Shown here piece by piece: positions 21,795-34,955 of a stretch of DNA of 64,000 nucleotides. Position 1 is the stretch's first letter, and the number at the start of each line of letters is the position of its first letter. Position numbers and translations under genes: made by a program. The notes under the pieces were generated by a model. That model did not search any database. It was not told where the DNA came from and saw only the letters and a program-made list of their open reading frames with translations. The stretch comes from Paramarasmius palmivorus. Its lineage: Eukaryota; Basidiomycota; Agaricomycetes; Agaricales; Marasmiaceae. The DNA is taken from NCBI GenBank assembly GCA_037176845.1, contig JAYKXP010000024.1, forward strand, positions 124,001-188,000, read 5' to 3'.

Positions 21795-24700
21795 ATGTAT
21801 TCCTCTACTTTCTCTCGAAATTCTAGGAGTAGTCCCTCTTCTTCATCTCTTTCTGCTTTGCCGCGCAAAACAGCGAGGGCTCCCATTCACAATCCTTACG
21901 ACAAATTCACGCAACCCGAATTTGACGCGTGGATTGGGGGCATCACCGGTGCACTCCGCCAGGCCTTAGGTTATGAAGATGAAGTCGAAGGCGTGGCAAG
22001 GTCACAGTCCGCGGAACGCGTAGATGACATCGGGGTCAGCGGCGACGAGGACTACGATATTAGCACCAGGGAAAGTACGGATGCGACAAATGCTTCGTTG
22101 GCTGGCACAAAGGCTCAGTACGCGTCTGTCAAAGGAAAGACCAGGGATCCAGAAGAAGGACCAGGGCTGGGGATTGGCACCATATCCGAGCCAATTGAAC
22201 TGGAGTCCGATTCAGAAGACGGTGACGGAGACGAAGACGAAGAGTACGAAGAAGACTACGACGACGAATACTACAATCAGGAGAGAGGGCCGAGCAGTGC
22301 AATCAACAGTTCGCCGACAGGAAGATTTACCACGCAATCACGTCAGATGCTGGTGCCTTCGCCCGGGAAGCAGTACGGCAACCAGGAGGAGGAAGAGGAA
22401 TTGTTTTCAGATGAAGAGGGCGACGAGGAAAAACCTATTGAACTGGTATCTGACGAGGAAGAAAATGATGAAAATCGGCCGCCTGAGTCTCAGCTCGTGA
22501 CTTCTCTTCCTGGCGAATTTGATACATGGCAAGATGAGGAGGTTGAAAATATCGAGGACGCAGAGGAAGAAGCCGAAGAAGAAGAGGCGTTACAGCCCCT
22601 GGACGAGAATACTGGTGCGCCATTAGACGTGCCCTGGCTTGACATCCTGGTTTACTAAATTATATCCAGCTTTTCCACCACAGCATACTGAAGACGCGCA
22701 TGATACACAACCCGTGGATATACGAGATCCTTGGGTAGGGCCTCAGACTTATGCTGAAGATTTCTACTCAGGTGGCGACCTCCAATCTGACATGGACGGT
22801 CCTCTGGATCCAGATCGTCTCAACGAAAACGATGGAAGCGATATTAGCGCATTTCTGACTCCAGGCATCATTACGCCAAATGATCCAGAGACAATCAGTG
22901 TCACCTCAGAAACGGGGTCACGCACCGGCTTATTATCTACGCCTTTACGGGTTGCACTGGCTAAAAGGCCTGAACTCCTAGTTCACCATTTTGGTGAGGA
23001 CGAAGACGAACTTGAAGAAGAAGACCCTCGGCGTTCTGGTTCAAGTTTAGCGCAGTCATCGCCTAGTCCTCAAAAGCATGTTGTGGAGGGTCTTTACGAT
23101 GATTTAGTACACGAGGAACTAGGTACTGGTACGTTTTTCCAATGCCTTCGTTTGATGTTTGATGCCAATGGAATTATAGCGGAAGATTCTCACGAAGTTG
23201 TTGATGAAGAAGAGGACGTAATGGATGAACACGACTTACCCCTCGGAACCAGCGACCTCGACATCCCAGAACACGATTCCGATGATATTATAGAGATTAC
23301 CCATGAAACGCTGGCCACAAAACTCTCGGTGCCCAGTAAGTCTCCGTTCGGTTCTCATTATTGTGTATACTCATTGGATGGCTTTCGGAAATGTAGGTCT
23401 CATAGCTGAGGAAATGGCGGATCTCACTGAGGTGTCTGAACACATACCCTTTACAAACCAAGGAGAAGTGGTTACCTCTGCAGATATCACAGAATCCACT
23501 ATCGCGACAGCAGCAGAATTAGTCGAACCCATGCAGTCCGATGTTCAGACTCAGGCATATACCGTACATGAGGTACCGGACGAGGAAGAGGATATCATTT
23601 CCGAAGACCAACCTGAACTGGACGTTGTATCTATTGCCGACTTATTTCCTCCGAGTTTGGTACCAGAGTATGACGTGGAAGAACCTATGACAGATCCTGA
23701 GGAGAGTTTTGAACTGGTATGTATTTTGTCAAGTGCTACTAATTTTCACGGTGTAATGCTTTTTTAGGGAAGTGTTGAGCGAGCGGACAGTCTCGAGGTC
23801 GTCAGTGCTATCACCGATGACCCTGCCACAGAGATGGATGAGTTGCTACACGAAGAGCAAGACTTGATCCCTGTCCCAGTCCCCGGACTGGATGTAACTT
23901 CAGTCGTCGAAGACCTTTTGGGAGTTGTACAGGAGGAAGCAGTGGAAAGCCCATCAATCGTCCTCGATGACGAGCCCGAGTTCGATCTAGCATATCCCGA
24001 AAGAACCCCAGACACAGATGTGGAGCCTGTCCATACGGACAGCGCCGACCCAGAGTTGCTGCCGGAGCGAGAGAGATTATTGGTCGAGGAGACTCGAGAG
24101 GCTCTTGAGAAAGTTGAAACACTTGATGTCGAAGAGACAACGTTCGAGGACGGCGTCAAGGGACCGGAATTTGCGGAGATAAACATGGAGCAGGCTGATT
24201 CCATCATGGAAGTAACTGCAGCAGATGAGCAAATGCGAACAATACCAGATCCCATTCTCGCCGCATCCCCGCCGGGAGCGAGCAGTCCAGAAGTTGCTAC
24301 CTTGATCTCGTCATTGTCACAGGAGCCTCAGCTTGGACACATTCCTTCGTTGGCGCAGGATGTTTCTTCCGCTTTGTCGGCTGCCTCTGCCCAAGGACCT
24401 TCTGAGGCACCTACTCGGCCAGTGGTTCATGGCGTTCCACCAGAGTCTCATGAACAGCAATATCCTGGATATCCATATGATGGCACATCACCGCTGTATA
24501 ACCCGACACTTCCACTTAATGCCGCCACCACAGTGACTGAACCAAGCGAGCCATCTATCAGCAAGAATCCGTGGCTGGCCCTTCTTCGGCCTCCACCATC
24601 TTCATCTGCTTCAAGTAGCTCAGGAAATCCTCCTGCTGATGCCAGTTACGTCCCTTACTGGAGTATGCAAGCACCCCCTGCCCAATTCAATGTACCCCTC

Positions 24701-26754
24701 CGCCCACCCACCGGATCGGCACCAACATCGCCTATCGCTTCACCTACTGTCGAAGAAAGCACAAACAATAATGCGTTACGACCTCCCCCTATCAACACCA
24801 ATACTCATCCACTGAATGTGTCTACGACGATCAGGGCTGATCCATATCCCGCTAGCCTTTCAACTCCGGGCATCAGGCACGAGTCGACCGATGACGAGGA
24901 GGATGAACTTGACTCTTCTCCGACTGAAGAGGAAAGCATCTCAAGCTCTCAGCTAGGCAAGCCTAGCCTAGACGAGCCACAATTCTTACCGCAAGTCAAC
25001 GGAGAACCACAGCATAGCGACCCTCCTCCTGAATATCAAACGGAAGACGAATCAGTCAGCCATGTTCAGCCAGAACACACGGTTAAAGCCGATGATGATT
25101 TGAGTGTTAGTTTAGATGCTACAGTCAGCGTCAACGGCATCGGCTCTGAGAAGAATCTCGAGGAACCTAGCACTGGAGATATATTGCAACAGTTCGATGA
25201 AATATCCACTTCCAAGCCCCAAAGTGTCACGAAATCAAAATCGGACCAGTCAAACGAGTACGTGCGATCTTGATACTTGGACGACTTTCCTAAATAGTTG
25301 ACAGGAACAAGAAATCAACGGCTTCTAAGACTTCTACGATGGGTTCCGGAAAGGCGAATGGAAAGAAACGCAAACGAGACGACAATGAAATCAAAAGAAA
25401 GCCGTCCCTCAATGGGAAGATAAAGACTAGTCATTCGATCTCTACAGGTGCCAAAGGAAAAGGGAAGCAGAAGGAGATGGTCCGACAGAGTTCAGAAACG
25501 CCATCGGCCTCGAGCTCTGGGGCAAGTATGGTAGCCAAGTTCCTTCAAGCAGGAAGCAGGGCCTCCTCCGTGGCATCTGTCTCCACAGGAGACGATTCAG
25601 GCGCTGTTCAATCCCCTACCCCGGCACTTCATAAAGAACCATTCCCACCTCCTGCTTTCAATCAGCCCATGCTGCATAACCACTCTCGGAAGGGACCTGT
25701 ACAGCATCAGCATGGTCCCGCAGCACTTTCATTGCAAACCCAAATCCAGAAACAACGAACTACCTCGATCAGCTCGCCTGTTGCTGGTCCGTCTTCCCAG
25801 CCGACCCCGAGTCCCACTTGGCAGAATCCGTACCGTGAAAGAGTTCGTGTCACTCGGTCTCACTGTCAATATCACAAGATTAGTATGCCGGAAGTCGAAG
25901 ATGGTCCACATATATTTTTCCTCGTGCCCGGTTGCGCTCTGACAAATCCAGAGCTCATCAAAGAAGAAGAAATCGTTGACCATGGTGACGCTACAGGCGA
26001 AGACGCTGCAAGATGTGTTCCTGATATCGTATCACTCGAGATCAACGCCTACGTTGTTGGAATCATTAGGCTCTTGGTCGGACCCGACAAAGAACAGGAA
26101 TGTTATTTCCTGCCGCAACCTGGCGAGGAAAGATCTCGTAAAATACGGCGCAGGCGGACTTCGAAGTCGCGTGGAAGGAAGGATACGGTACTGTACGGCG
26201 ATTCGCATACAGCAAGTGGACATCCACTTTCACCTCCAACATCACCTCGTGGTGCTCCCGTCTCGACAAATGGGTCTATGAGTGGCTCGACGAATTCAGT
26301 TGATCCGCCCCAACGTCCGTCGAAGCGTACGCAGAGCGGGAATGCCATCCGAGTCAGAGAATCGTTATCACCACTATCGTCTCCTGTCACTTCAGATGGA
26401 GAATCGAGTGGCGATGAGTATGTCGAGAGTCCGCGAAAACGGTCCAAAGGCGGAAAGTTAAGGAACCCCGATGGCCACTCAGGGTCTCAACTAAGGATTC
26501 TCAACGAAGGTGGCACTATTAGTAGTAAATCCAAGCGATCCAAGCAACAGAGCCACGATATTGCTCCATACGAACCAAGTCTAGTTGATGAAGACACGGA
26601 CTCCGCGACTGAAACCGACACGCCAGCGAAACTCCGCAAGTCGATTTCCAAATCCCAATTGAAAAGAACGCGAACTATGGATAATCCAGCAGACGAAGAT
26701 GATGGTGAAAGGCTGGTGAAAAAGGTGAAGATTGCGTCTCCAGAGCGAGTATGA
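21795..26754 (+). CDS. Very large acidic low-complexity protein, function unknown
   Basis: One of the two largest genes of the window, encoding about 1,550 residues. Starts MYSSTFSRNSRSSPSSSSL; early block KFTQPEFDAWIGGITGALRQ is the only ordered-looking N-terminal piece. Long runs of Glu and Asp follow (for example DEEGDEEKPIELVSDEE). Introns lie near 22616-22672 (with a good TACTAAAT branch site), 23126-23180, 23336-23393, 23720-23767 and 25259-25304. The C-terminal third is basic with nuclear-localisation-like KKRKRDD. It holds an apparently folded segment: RSHCQYHKISMPEVEDGPHI, LVPGCALTNPELIKEEEI, then VVGIIRLLVGPDKEQECYFL. The Cys/His spacing in HCQYHK could bind metal. I do not recognise the family. 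Composition suggests a nuclear, chromatin- or envelope-associated scaffold, but that is inference. Confidence 0.8.
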
Positions 26755-26878
26755 GGAATTTCAATTAGATGTATTTTTGGTATCGTATAGACATTGGCCT
26801 CCATGCTTTTTGCCCTATTGTTTGTTCGTTATACTTGCGTTTCATATATACAGTAGTCCAAGCGCAATGAGGTACGGT

Positions 26879-28350
26879 TCATTTCGCGACTTTCTTCTTC
26901 GCTGGTTGCCCATTGCCATCATCTTCATTTGCCCGCTTTCCTTTCTTTGTAGGCGGGCTGACCTCTTCCACCTCATCATCGGAAGCAAATGGATCGTCTT
27001 TGCCCTTCTTCTTGAGTTTCGGCTTTGGTTTGCTAGCTGTTGGAGCTGGTGCCGCTGTCCCAGTCTCCGTTGTGGAACCTGCCGCAGCCTTTGGAGCCGC
27101 TCGCAACTCTGTAAAGTATTGTTCTTTCAGCTCCTGTATGTGGTCTTGATTTTCAGCTTATATACTCTCGTACCATCGAACACATACCTTCATTTCCGTG
27201 TCTTTCATAAGCGCTGCATTCTTCCATATCTATAGAGCACCTCAGCCCTACAGTAGGTATCGTACTGAAACAAAATACTTACTGTCGATTGAATACCACT
27301 TGGGTGCTTGCTGTCGAGGCGAAGAAGAGTATACAGATTTGATTTCACCCCGGACAATGTAGCACCATGGTCACGGAGTAGAATCTTCATGACCTGTGAT
27401 CATATAAGTGCGAACGCGAGGCTCCGAGGCGAGCTGAAGCCATACCTTGATTACAGAATCCTTGTCGTATACATCAGGAATGTACAGGCAAATAACGTGC
27501 TGGTACTTGGGGTCATCATTCTCCGGAGAAGTAGAGACTTTGATGGTGTGTGCTGTCGTTCCTGCTAGAGGACCGTCTATCAAGGAGCCTGTATGTACCA
27601 ATTTCGGTTAGTTTCCGTAAGTGTCGAGATGTTGAAGACACGGACTTGCAAGACTTGACCATATCGCATCTACTTTGTCGTGAGGAGCAAATATCAACCT
27701 ACACGAATGATTCTTAATCATGAATCATGGTCAACAATGGCGCACGCACCATTTCCCGTCAACGTAGCCATGCTTCTGAGCGATTGCCTTGAACCTATCC
27801 GTTGCTTCGGCTTGTATTTGCTCTCTGACTTCTTTTTTGCTCTTCGCACCGGTTTTCTTGTTCGCTCTCAGCGGAATGGAATCGTCATTCTGGAAATGGC
27901 ATAGGTCACGCTCACATCGTGGCACGGTTAGGAAAATGGCTACCTTGACACTTTCAATCCTAGCAGTGACTTCATCCACTATAGACATGTAAGCCCAACG
28001 ATATTGAGTCTCTCAAAACATCTGTACTCACATACTTCACTAGCTTCCGTGATTGCTGCCAGCTGTGCCTCGTCCGCTGCCCTGGACGGTTCCTTAGAGC
28101 TTCGGACCCAGATCCACTATTGCATCGTGTTAGACAAGCAAAATAATGAGTGGAACGGCCTCACAGGCTTGGTGCCATCATTCTGCACCATGGAAGGTTT
28201 GTACTAGTATTGCGAGTCACTCAACGCGGCGCCTGTGCCAGAGAATAGACTTACCTTCGCCAAGAAGTCCTTTAGTGAGATATTTGCATCTTCTGACCAA
28301 GAGTATTTATATTCTTGAGGAATTGTTTCTTCGTCCGTGTTTGGAGCCAT
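26879..28350 (-). CDS. UPF0696 / eIF4E-like fold protein
   Basis: Related to the human C11orf68 (Bles03) group, whose fold resembles the cap-binding factor eIF4E; no activity is firmly known. From the ATG at 28350: MAPNTDEETIPQEYKYSWSE, then SLKDFLAKV. Splicing recovers KHGYVDGKWLIFAPHDKVD with AIWSSLA, the family's G-K-W ... V-D-x-x-W pattern, then QHVICLYIPDVYDKDSVIKV and LRDHGATLSGVKSNLYTLL. The C-terminus is a disordered basic-acidic tail (KPKPKLKKKGKDDPFASDDE ... AKKKVAK) that looks like a nuclear localisation signal. About eight short introns interrupt the gene. Its start is 105 bp from the gamma-tubulin component gene on the other strand, so the two share a promoter. Confidence 0.75.
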
Positions 28351-28440
28351 TGTAAGGACGAGCAATGGTGGAGAGTGAACGAAGCCTATAGCATACTGTG
28401 GGAAAGGGGCGAACCAATAAGACGGCACAGGGCGGCACCG

Positions 28441-28446
28441 ACGCGT
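28441..28446. promoter_or_regulatory. ACGCGT (MluI cell-cycle box type)
   Basis: GACGCGTCTG occurs 10 bp upstream of the gamma-tubulin component start codon, in the 105-bp divergent promoter. The same ACGCGTCTG string occurs in the cdc6-spo11 promoter. In other fungi this core binds MBF. Confidence 0.35.
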
Positions 28447-28455
28447 CTGTAACGT

Positions 28456-31400
28456 ATGTCACAGGTGTCACGCGATATGTCACTGTTTCCTACCATCGTT
28501 GACCTCGACAGCGAATTTCATCCACGCCCTCCTCCCCATCTGCCGTCCATAAATGCTCGATTCTACGTTCCCCAGCTTTTGGAAAAGCCTCAAGATCCGA
28601 TTATTGACTCTTTAAAGCGCAATAATCACGAGCAAAGTACAAGATATGAACCATTTAAACAATCCAGTCAACCTTCTCGTTTGGAGGAGATCAAAATAGA
28701 ATGGGAGGAAGTAGCAGAGCTAGATGGTGGCGCTTCAGATGATATCTGGGAGGCAGCTGCTCGTCGAGGTCATGGTGGACGGGTGAGCCTTGAGTACACA
28801 CTGTCCAACATGACTTACGGTACTTTTCCTTCAGAGTTTGATCTATTCTTGGGATGCCCTTCGGACAACATCTGCGATACCCTCTACAACTACTGGTTTT
28901 CTCTCTGAACAAGACTACATCGTGTTCGCGGCCGCTCGACACCAGTGAGTCGTTCGTGTTTCCATCAATCTCTACTCCTAAATTACATACCCTCAAGTGT
29001 TCAGCCACAACTTCTCAACCCTGACAAAGACATCCAATACGTTTATCAGAGTGATCTATTGGAGAACCTTAAGATGACTGCTCTTGGGACGTCTTCGTCT
29101 ATTCACAAGTGGGATGTAAACAGTGAACAGTTTGTCGAAGTTGGTAGAGGAGATGGCAAACAGACTTCGATCGTCGTCTACGGGAAGGATGAGACGATGA
29201 GCTCCAGGTAACGGAATCAAATCTGTTTCTGCACACCAATGACGCTGAAAGTACACCTCAAGCTTGATTTCCCCTTTCCTTACTACCGGAACAAGCTTGC
29301 GACGATTAGAAAAGCTCGTACTAGACTTACGATCACAGTTGGTACATATACTTCCCAAAAACAAGTCAAACTCTGACCTATCGTATTGTAGGACATCAGA
29401 CGTTGGCCCTACCGCACACGCTTTTGCTCATGCACTCTCGACATGCTTGAACTTCATACGTCGATCTTTAGACGAGTGCCCGCCCTCAAGAGACGAGGCA
29501 ATATCAGATGATACTATGTGCTCAGTTCTGTCGCACTACACACCATGGGAGGATCTCCTGGTTACTCTTGCAACCCTGTGTAATCGCGTATGTCCTTACT
29601 CGCATATTCCACGACTCTTACAAATACCCTTCGATGTACAGCAGCAGCATGTACCGCCCAATCAGTATCAACCGTTACCTCCGACTTCAGAGAAAATTAT
29701 CTCTATGTTATATACAACGCTCAACTCTCATCTGGAAATCCACTCCAACCGCCTCACTTCGTCTGTTCTGGCGTACATCCTGTCCGAAACTTCTCGTGAC
29801 TATCTCGCGGCAATCGGGAAAAGCATTGGCTTGAACGGAAGTATGTCCAGTCAGGAACCCACTACGAACATCTCGGAGGTCGAACAGTTTCCTAGCTTCT
29901 TCCCCCCCAAATTAGGGAGTGCTTTGCCAATTGCTCGCAAATCATTAGGCCTTCTCCGAGCAGCACGTCCGGATCATACCATCTTGACGCAGGCACAGGG
30001 ATCGTCTGTTATCTGGCTCTGGGCAACAGAAGATATAGAAGAAGTATTCGGTGAAAACACCTCACCAAGGATAAACATCAAACCACACATATTTGATGAT
30101 ATCGACATCGAGAAACCACCAACCAAGATCTCGTATAAGGAAGAGCTGTCGCAATTCCAGATATTCGACTTACAACCAGGGTTGGGTATCGGTCGGTCAT
30201 ACTTCGATAACACATACACAGCTGCACCCGAAGTGCGACTTCGACAGTTCATTGACTCCTTCCCAGAGACACTACCATCTGTTACACCCACCCTCGACCA
30301 CTTAGCAGCGTTGGTCTTGCAGCCCCTCCTCGATCGATGCTTCACGTTATCGAGTACCCTTCTCTCCATCTTTCTATCCCTCCCAGCACCTCTCGAGCTT
30401 CATTCACATTTGAAGGTCATGCAATCGTACATGCTTCTAATGTCACCATCGTTCAAGTCCCGCTTATCCTCTGCCCTGTTCTCCGATTCGACAGACTTCT
30501 CTGGCGACGAACAATCCGGCCATAAGTTCTCCCTTGGATCCCTTCGCAGACAATCTCATCGAAATAATCCACGGGAAAAGGTCTGGGCTGTTGGGTTAGC
30601 ACCAGCTCTTCTAGAAAGGGATATTTGGCCACCGGTTGGTGCAGACCTCAGCTTCTTCTTGAGGACGGTTATAATGGATTCGTTCGTGGGAGGTAATCTT
30701 GGTGGTGACCGAGAGCAAGCAATTGAAGAAGTTGAGAATAGACTTGGTTTTGCACTCAAAGAAACTGATCGAAGTGCTTCATGGACTAATCCTTTGGTAA
30801 TCGAGTACGTGTCCGGGATCTCTATAGTGTATCTGTCAAACTGATTGGCTACAGAGCACTCGACTTTCTGTATATGGACTACAGACCTCCACATCCGCTT
30901 GACGTTGTCATAACTCCCGATGTTATCTTCAAATATCAACGTCTATTCTCGCTCTTGCTCAGAGTATTGCGAGGTAAGCCTGGCAATTGTGGATTCCACC
31001 CGAGAAAGCTGTTGATAACGGCATGTATAGTGGAAAACGCAATTGCAGCAGTGTTTCGTATGACAAGACCATCAATGGCGCCTCTATTTCCGACTCTCGC
31101 GGCTTCGCATAAGCTTTTGCTTCACTTTCGCTTCGTTTCGCAGTCTTTTGTGGGCAGCCTATCGGAGTACATCTACAACACGGCTATCGGTGGGAACTTT
31201 GGGCCCTTTCTCGAAAAACTTCGGGAAAAGGGCACGATATATTTTCCCGACGTGTTCTCTCTCGCGGACGCCCATTCTGAGATGATGAACGACATCCTCA
31301 CGGCATGTCTAGTAAGGACAAACCTACGAGTGTCTGCTAGCTTGCTCAGAGATTGTCTCAATACGATTTTGGAGTTTGCGGTGGTTGTAGGGGAGCTGTT

Positions 31401-31697
31401 CCGTGGGCGGCTCAAGGAGTATGAAGCAGCACCAATGATAGAGGACCTTTTCACGCGTTTCCGAAAGAAAACCTCTTCCTTTGTGAGTCTAACAATCATG
31501 ATACATGCATTCTCTAATCTAACACCTCGTAGATTAAATCCCTAAGGACAACTGTTGACAAATCTTCGACACCCAGAGCATTGGTTGACGCGCCATGGAG
31601 CGGCCCGCAAACAGCAGCACCTGTCGGCGGTCTTGGCGCTCTGAACCATCTCCTCGTGCGCCTAGACCACGGGAACTGGTGGTCGGAGAGCAACTAA
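28456..31697 (+). CDS. Gamma-tubulin complex component (Spc97/98 family, GCP5/6-like)
   Basis: Part of the ring complex that nucleates microtubules at the spindle pole body. Starts MSQVSRDMSLFPTIVDLDSE. The N-terminal GRIP1-type half includes FLSEQDYIVFAAARH and HAFAHALSTCLNFIRRSLDE. The GRIP2 half includes ALDFLYMDYRPPHPLDVVIT, PDVIFKYQRLFSLLLRVLR, FGPFLEKLREKGTIYFPDVF, SLADAHSEMMNDILTACLV and RASASLLRDCLNTILEF-like VSASLLRDCLNTILEFAVVV. The end is GGLGALNHLLVRLDHGNWW. At least eight introns; one of 54 nt near 29593-29646 is stop-free and divisible by three, but splicing gives a more compact protein. About 950 residues. The family is clear; GCP5 versus GCP6 (Alp16-like) is a guess from weak conservation. 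Confidence 0.87.
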
Positions 31698-31711
31698 TCA
31701 CAAACTAGCTC

Positions 31712-34538
31712 CTACCAACGCGCTATATCATTCTCTACTTCTATGCCCGCAATCCTCTTCAGATCATCCAGCTGTCGTATTGTTTCCCTATATCCATCCT
31801 CGCCATTGTTGCGGTTTGTAAATTGGCCAAATACCTTCACTACAAGTGGCCATACTGGTTTGTCAGGACGAAGAGTGCAGAGTCGTACCAGCGCGGGCAT
31901 CCAATCGCCACTAATTTCGTACAACCACCACCGTCTCGTTCCTATGAATGAACATATGGTCTCGAAGAAGTCCGAATCAAAGATGGAGTCGATAAGTGGG
32001 TCAAGGGTGCCTTTTTCGTCGTCCATGCAATGTTTGGTTGCGCTGTTGATAAAAGTGCAAAGTGTGCGTAAACTATCGATTTGAAGGCGACGGCTGTCTT
32101 CGCGTCCTGCCTTCGCAGCTCGGAGCACAGCATGGATCCCTTTACTTTCCGCGAAAGCGTCCAGAATTGGTGGTCTACATCCCCACATCAAGTGTTCCAG
32201 TAGACGTATCGACCAACCGGTGATTTCTGGGTGACTCGAGGTCTGGAGGTTCTCTACCAATAACGAAACAAGCGCTGGGCGCTGGGTTTCTGGCACCAAT
32301 ACTGGAGGGAAGAGGAGATGTAATACATCTGCTAATAAGGTATCAGGAATAATCCCTACTCCGATATGGTTGTCCACGTATAACCTGGATAGGCTGGATT
32401 GTGCCATCCTCTTTAGTGGTTGTGGGAAGCGCTCCGATTGTGCGACGATTGGAGGTGCCAGGCGACAAAGCTCCCTTGCGGCTATACCAACAAGGTCGTC
32501 CTTTACTCCGAATCTCTCTGGGTTGTTGGTGATTACCGATAGCCCTTGTATCAGTAGTTCGCAGAAATCAGACCTTCGCTTGCGTTCACTTCGGTATTGG
32601 CTAAGGTCGACCGGTCCAGACGTAATGACATAGAGTGCGAGGGCGGCGGCACTGCGAAGCTCAGAGCCAGGCAGTTCCTCAGTGAGGTGTAACATTCGAA
32701 GTAGCGTAGGGACCGCTCGGACATTTGTCTGATCAATAACTGCAGCTGGCATTTCCCAACGCACTATGCACTCTACAAAACTGTCTAGAAGACAACTTTG
32801 TATGGCTTGTGTCAAGGATAGTTCCCCTGATGCGCATCTTGCAAGAAAGGATAACAACTCCCACTGTGACATGTGCGAATCGAATGACGATAAGGCAACT
32901 GCACAAGATGCAATAGCAGCCGCTTCGGGATAGCCTTTGAGATCTTGGAGTGACCATAAAGGCTCGACGATGTCGAATGGCCATCGTTCCGAAGTCTCTC
33001 TAGTGAGATTGATCCACGCTTTGCAGAAGAGTGTTGCACCCTCTGGATCTATCAAGTGCCATTGTAAATCGACGGTAGTGTCTTTGTGGAAGCAGCTTTC
33101 GAATCCTTGCACCACTAGGTGGAGAGCTCCGGCTTCCCGCAGACGACCTATGGCAGAGAAGTCTCGTGGCAAGCCAGCAATAGCCTGTAATGCAGCTGAC
33201 ACAACGTCATTGTCCGTAGACGTCGTGAAAAGCCATATCAAAGCAGCTGCATCGAGATCTTCATCCTGAAGTTCTTCTGGGGACTTATGAGTGTTCGAAC
33301 TATAATCAACAAATAAAAACCATGAGTTATGATTGTAAGTAGACGCAACTTTCTCTTACCTATAAACGCCTTTTGGAAGAGGACACCACTTCGGAGATGA
33401 TGGTTTTGGGGAAAGCCATTTCCTAATGTGATCCGAAACAGGATGGTGATATGGGCAGTCAGGGTAAATCAGCGGCAACCCTACTGATATAAGGTAGAAG
33501 CTGTAGGAGAGGGCAACGATGGCCCAAGTCACACCGGTGATGCCGATATCTTCTGGCCATAGCAAGAGGATGAGGCCGGCGAAGAAAAGCAGCAGGGCGA
33601 TATGGAGCATCATTGGCAAAGCATTTATAATCGCAGGGACGTGCCAAATCTCTAGATGCAGGTATCGAGCATGTCGCCTTCGTGCACGGAAACGAAGAGT
33701 CCCAGATGCAATGGGTGGATATGTTTGGAGCCACTGTTTCGCGAGCATCGAGATCAAGGCATTTGATAGACTGCAGGAAAGAGCTGCAAACCAGAGTCCA
33801 TTGACCCAATGAATCTGGCGAGACGACGTCTCTTTTGCGTCGAGGATTTGTCTCGCCCTGGGCGCATTATCCGTATTGTTAAACTGAAGAAGAATCAGTT
33901 CGCTGAGGAGAGCATTGGTATCGTCGGCGGGATCTGGGATCATTACTTGGTAGGATTGGATGATGAAGGTCGTTAACACGGCAGAGAAAAGACCAGTCTG
34001 CCAGAAGGTTCAGAGAATGTAGTGTTATCAAGCACAGAAACCGACGTACGAAGACCAGTAAAACATCTAGACTTCTGTTCCATCCTTCCAGCATGGCCGT
34101 ATCCGCCTTGGTGGCTTCGTCCATGTAAATTTGCCATATACGAGCGTTCTCTTCACTCGGAAGCACATCTTGGGAGTGAATTGTGGCTCCCAGATCTTTA
34201 TGGATCGAATCGTTTGCCGGTGATGCAAATCTCTAATGGGTGATATTGAAATTTGGTTTAAGCACGATAGAACTGTGAGCACTTACTGTGCGCCGAATAT
34301 CAGAACGATTACTAGCTCGACCTGCTTGTGATTGGACATCTTCCGATAGCTTCCTTCCTGGTCTTGCTCGGGAACGCGACCGGGATTGGGAATTGTAAGG
34401 GTCGAGATCCTCTACGGAAGAGTGAAGGTGGGCATAACGCCTGAGACTATGAATCGGTACCGGAGATGTTGGTCGGCTTGGTGTAGGACTGGCATAAGGC
34501 GTTCGAGAATCAAGAATGTTTGGGTGGGCGGCAGCCAT
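31712..34538 (-). CDS. DUF6535 membrane protein with helical-repeat C-terminus
   Basis: DUF6535 is an uncharacterised family expanded in Agaricomycetes. From ATG 34538 the N-terminus is Ser/Arg/Pro-rich (PTPSRPTSPVPIHSLRRYAH). The DUF6535 core follows: IWQIYMDEATKADTAMLEGW, NRSLDVLLVF, TGLFSAVLTTFIIQSYQVM, then ALLSELILLQFNN. Four membrane helices can be seen: GLFSAVLTTFIIQSY, WFAALSCSLSNALISMLAKQ, LHIALLLFFAGLILLLW and WAIVALSYSFYLISVGLPLI. After LSPKPSSPKWCPLPKGVY and an intron near 33300-33360, about 530 residues of Leu/Ala-rich helices follow, with ARM/HEAT-like pairs such as ELPGSELRSAAALALYVI and GWSIRLLEHLMWG. Three introns. Its stop is 14 bp from the stop of the gamma-tubulin component gene. 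Function is unknown. Confidence 0.85.
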
Positions 34539-34955
34539 GGGGATTCCATCTCCGCAAGCACCTGCCCTGCACTGATATACGGCCCCGATGACACAGAATC
34601 CTCAGTGGTAGATCAGAATAACGGTAAAAGCAAAGAATAACGCCCATCATTTTCAGGACATCCACAGCAATTTGCGATCAGATGATGTAGCGGCAGTTCA
34701 TCAATTCAGTTCTATTCTAATCCTATTCAGATGCTTCAAGTTGTAACTTACAATAATTCGTACAATGTAGGCAAGCAGTAATATTCAATGCAATAATGAC
34801 CCAGTCGGAAACGAACAGGGATATGTGAGGGTAGACGACATAGCGAGACGATGATAACAGGTGGCGATGAGGAACATAAAAAATGTCCGGGAGCATAAGC
34901 ATATGAGTGGAACGAAGGGAAACGCAGGGTAATCAAGAAGACGGACTAATCGGTA
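34539..34955. other. Intergenic between DUF6535 gene and cdc6
   Basis: 417 bases with the DUF6535 gene promoter and the cdc6 3' flank. AT-rich around 34740-34800. No coding signal. Confidence 0.4.
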
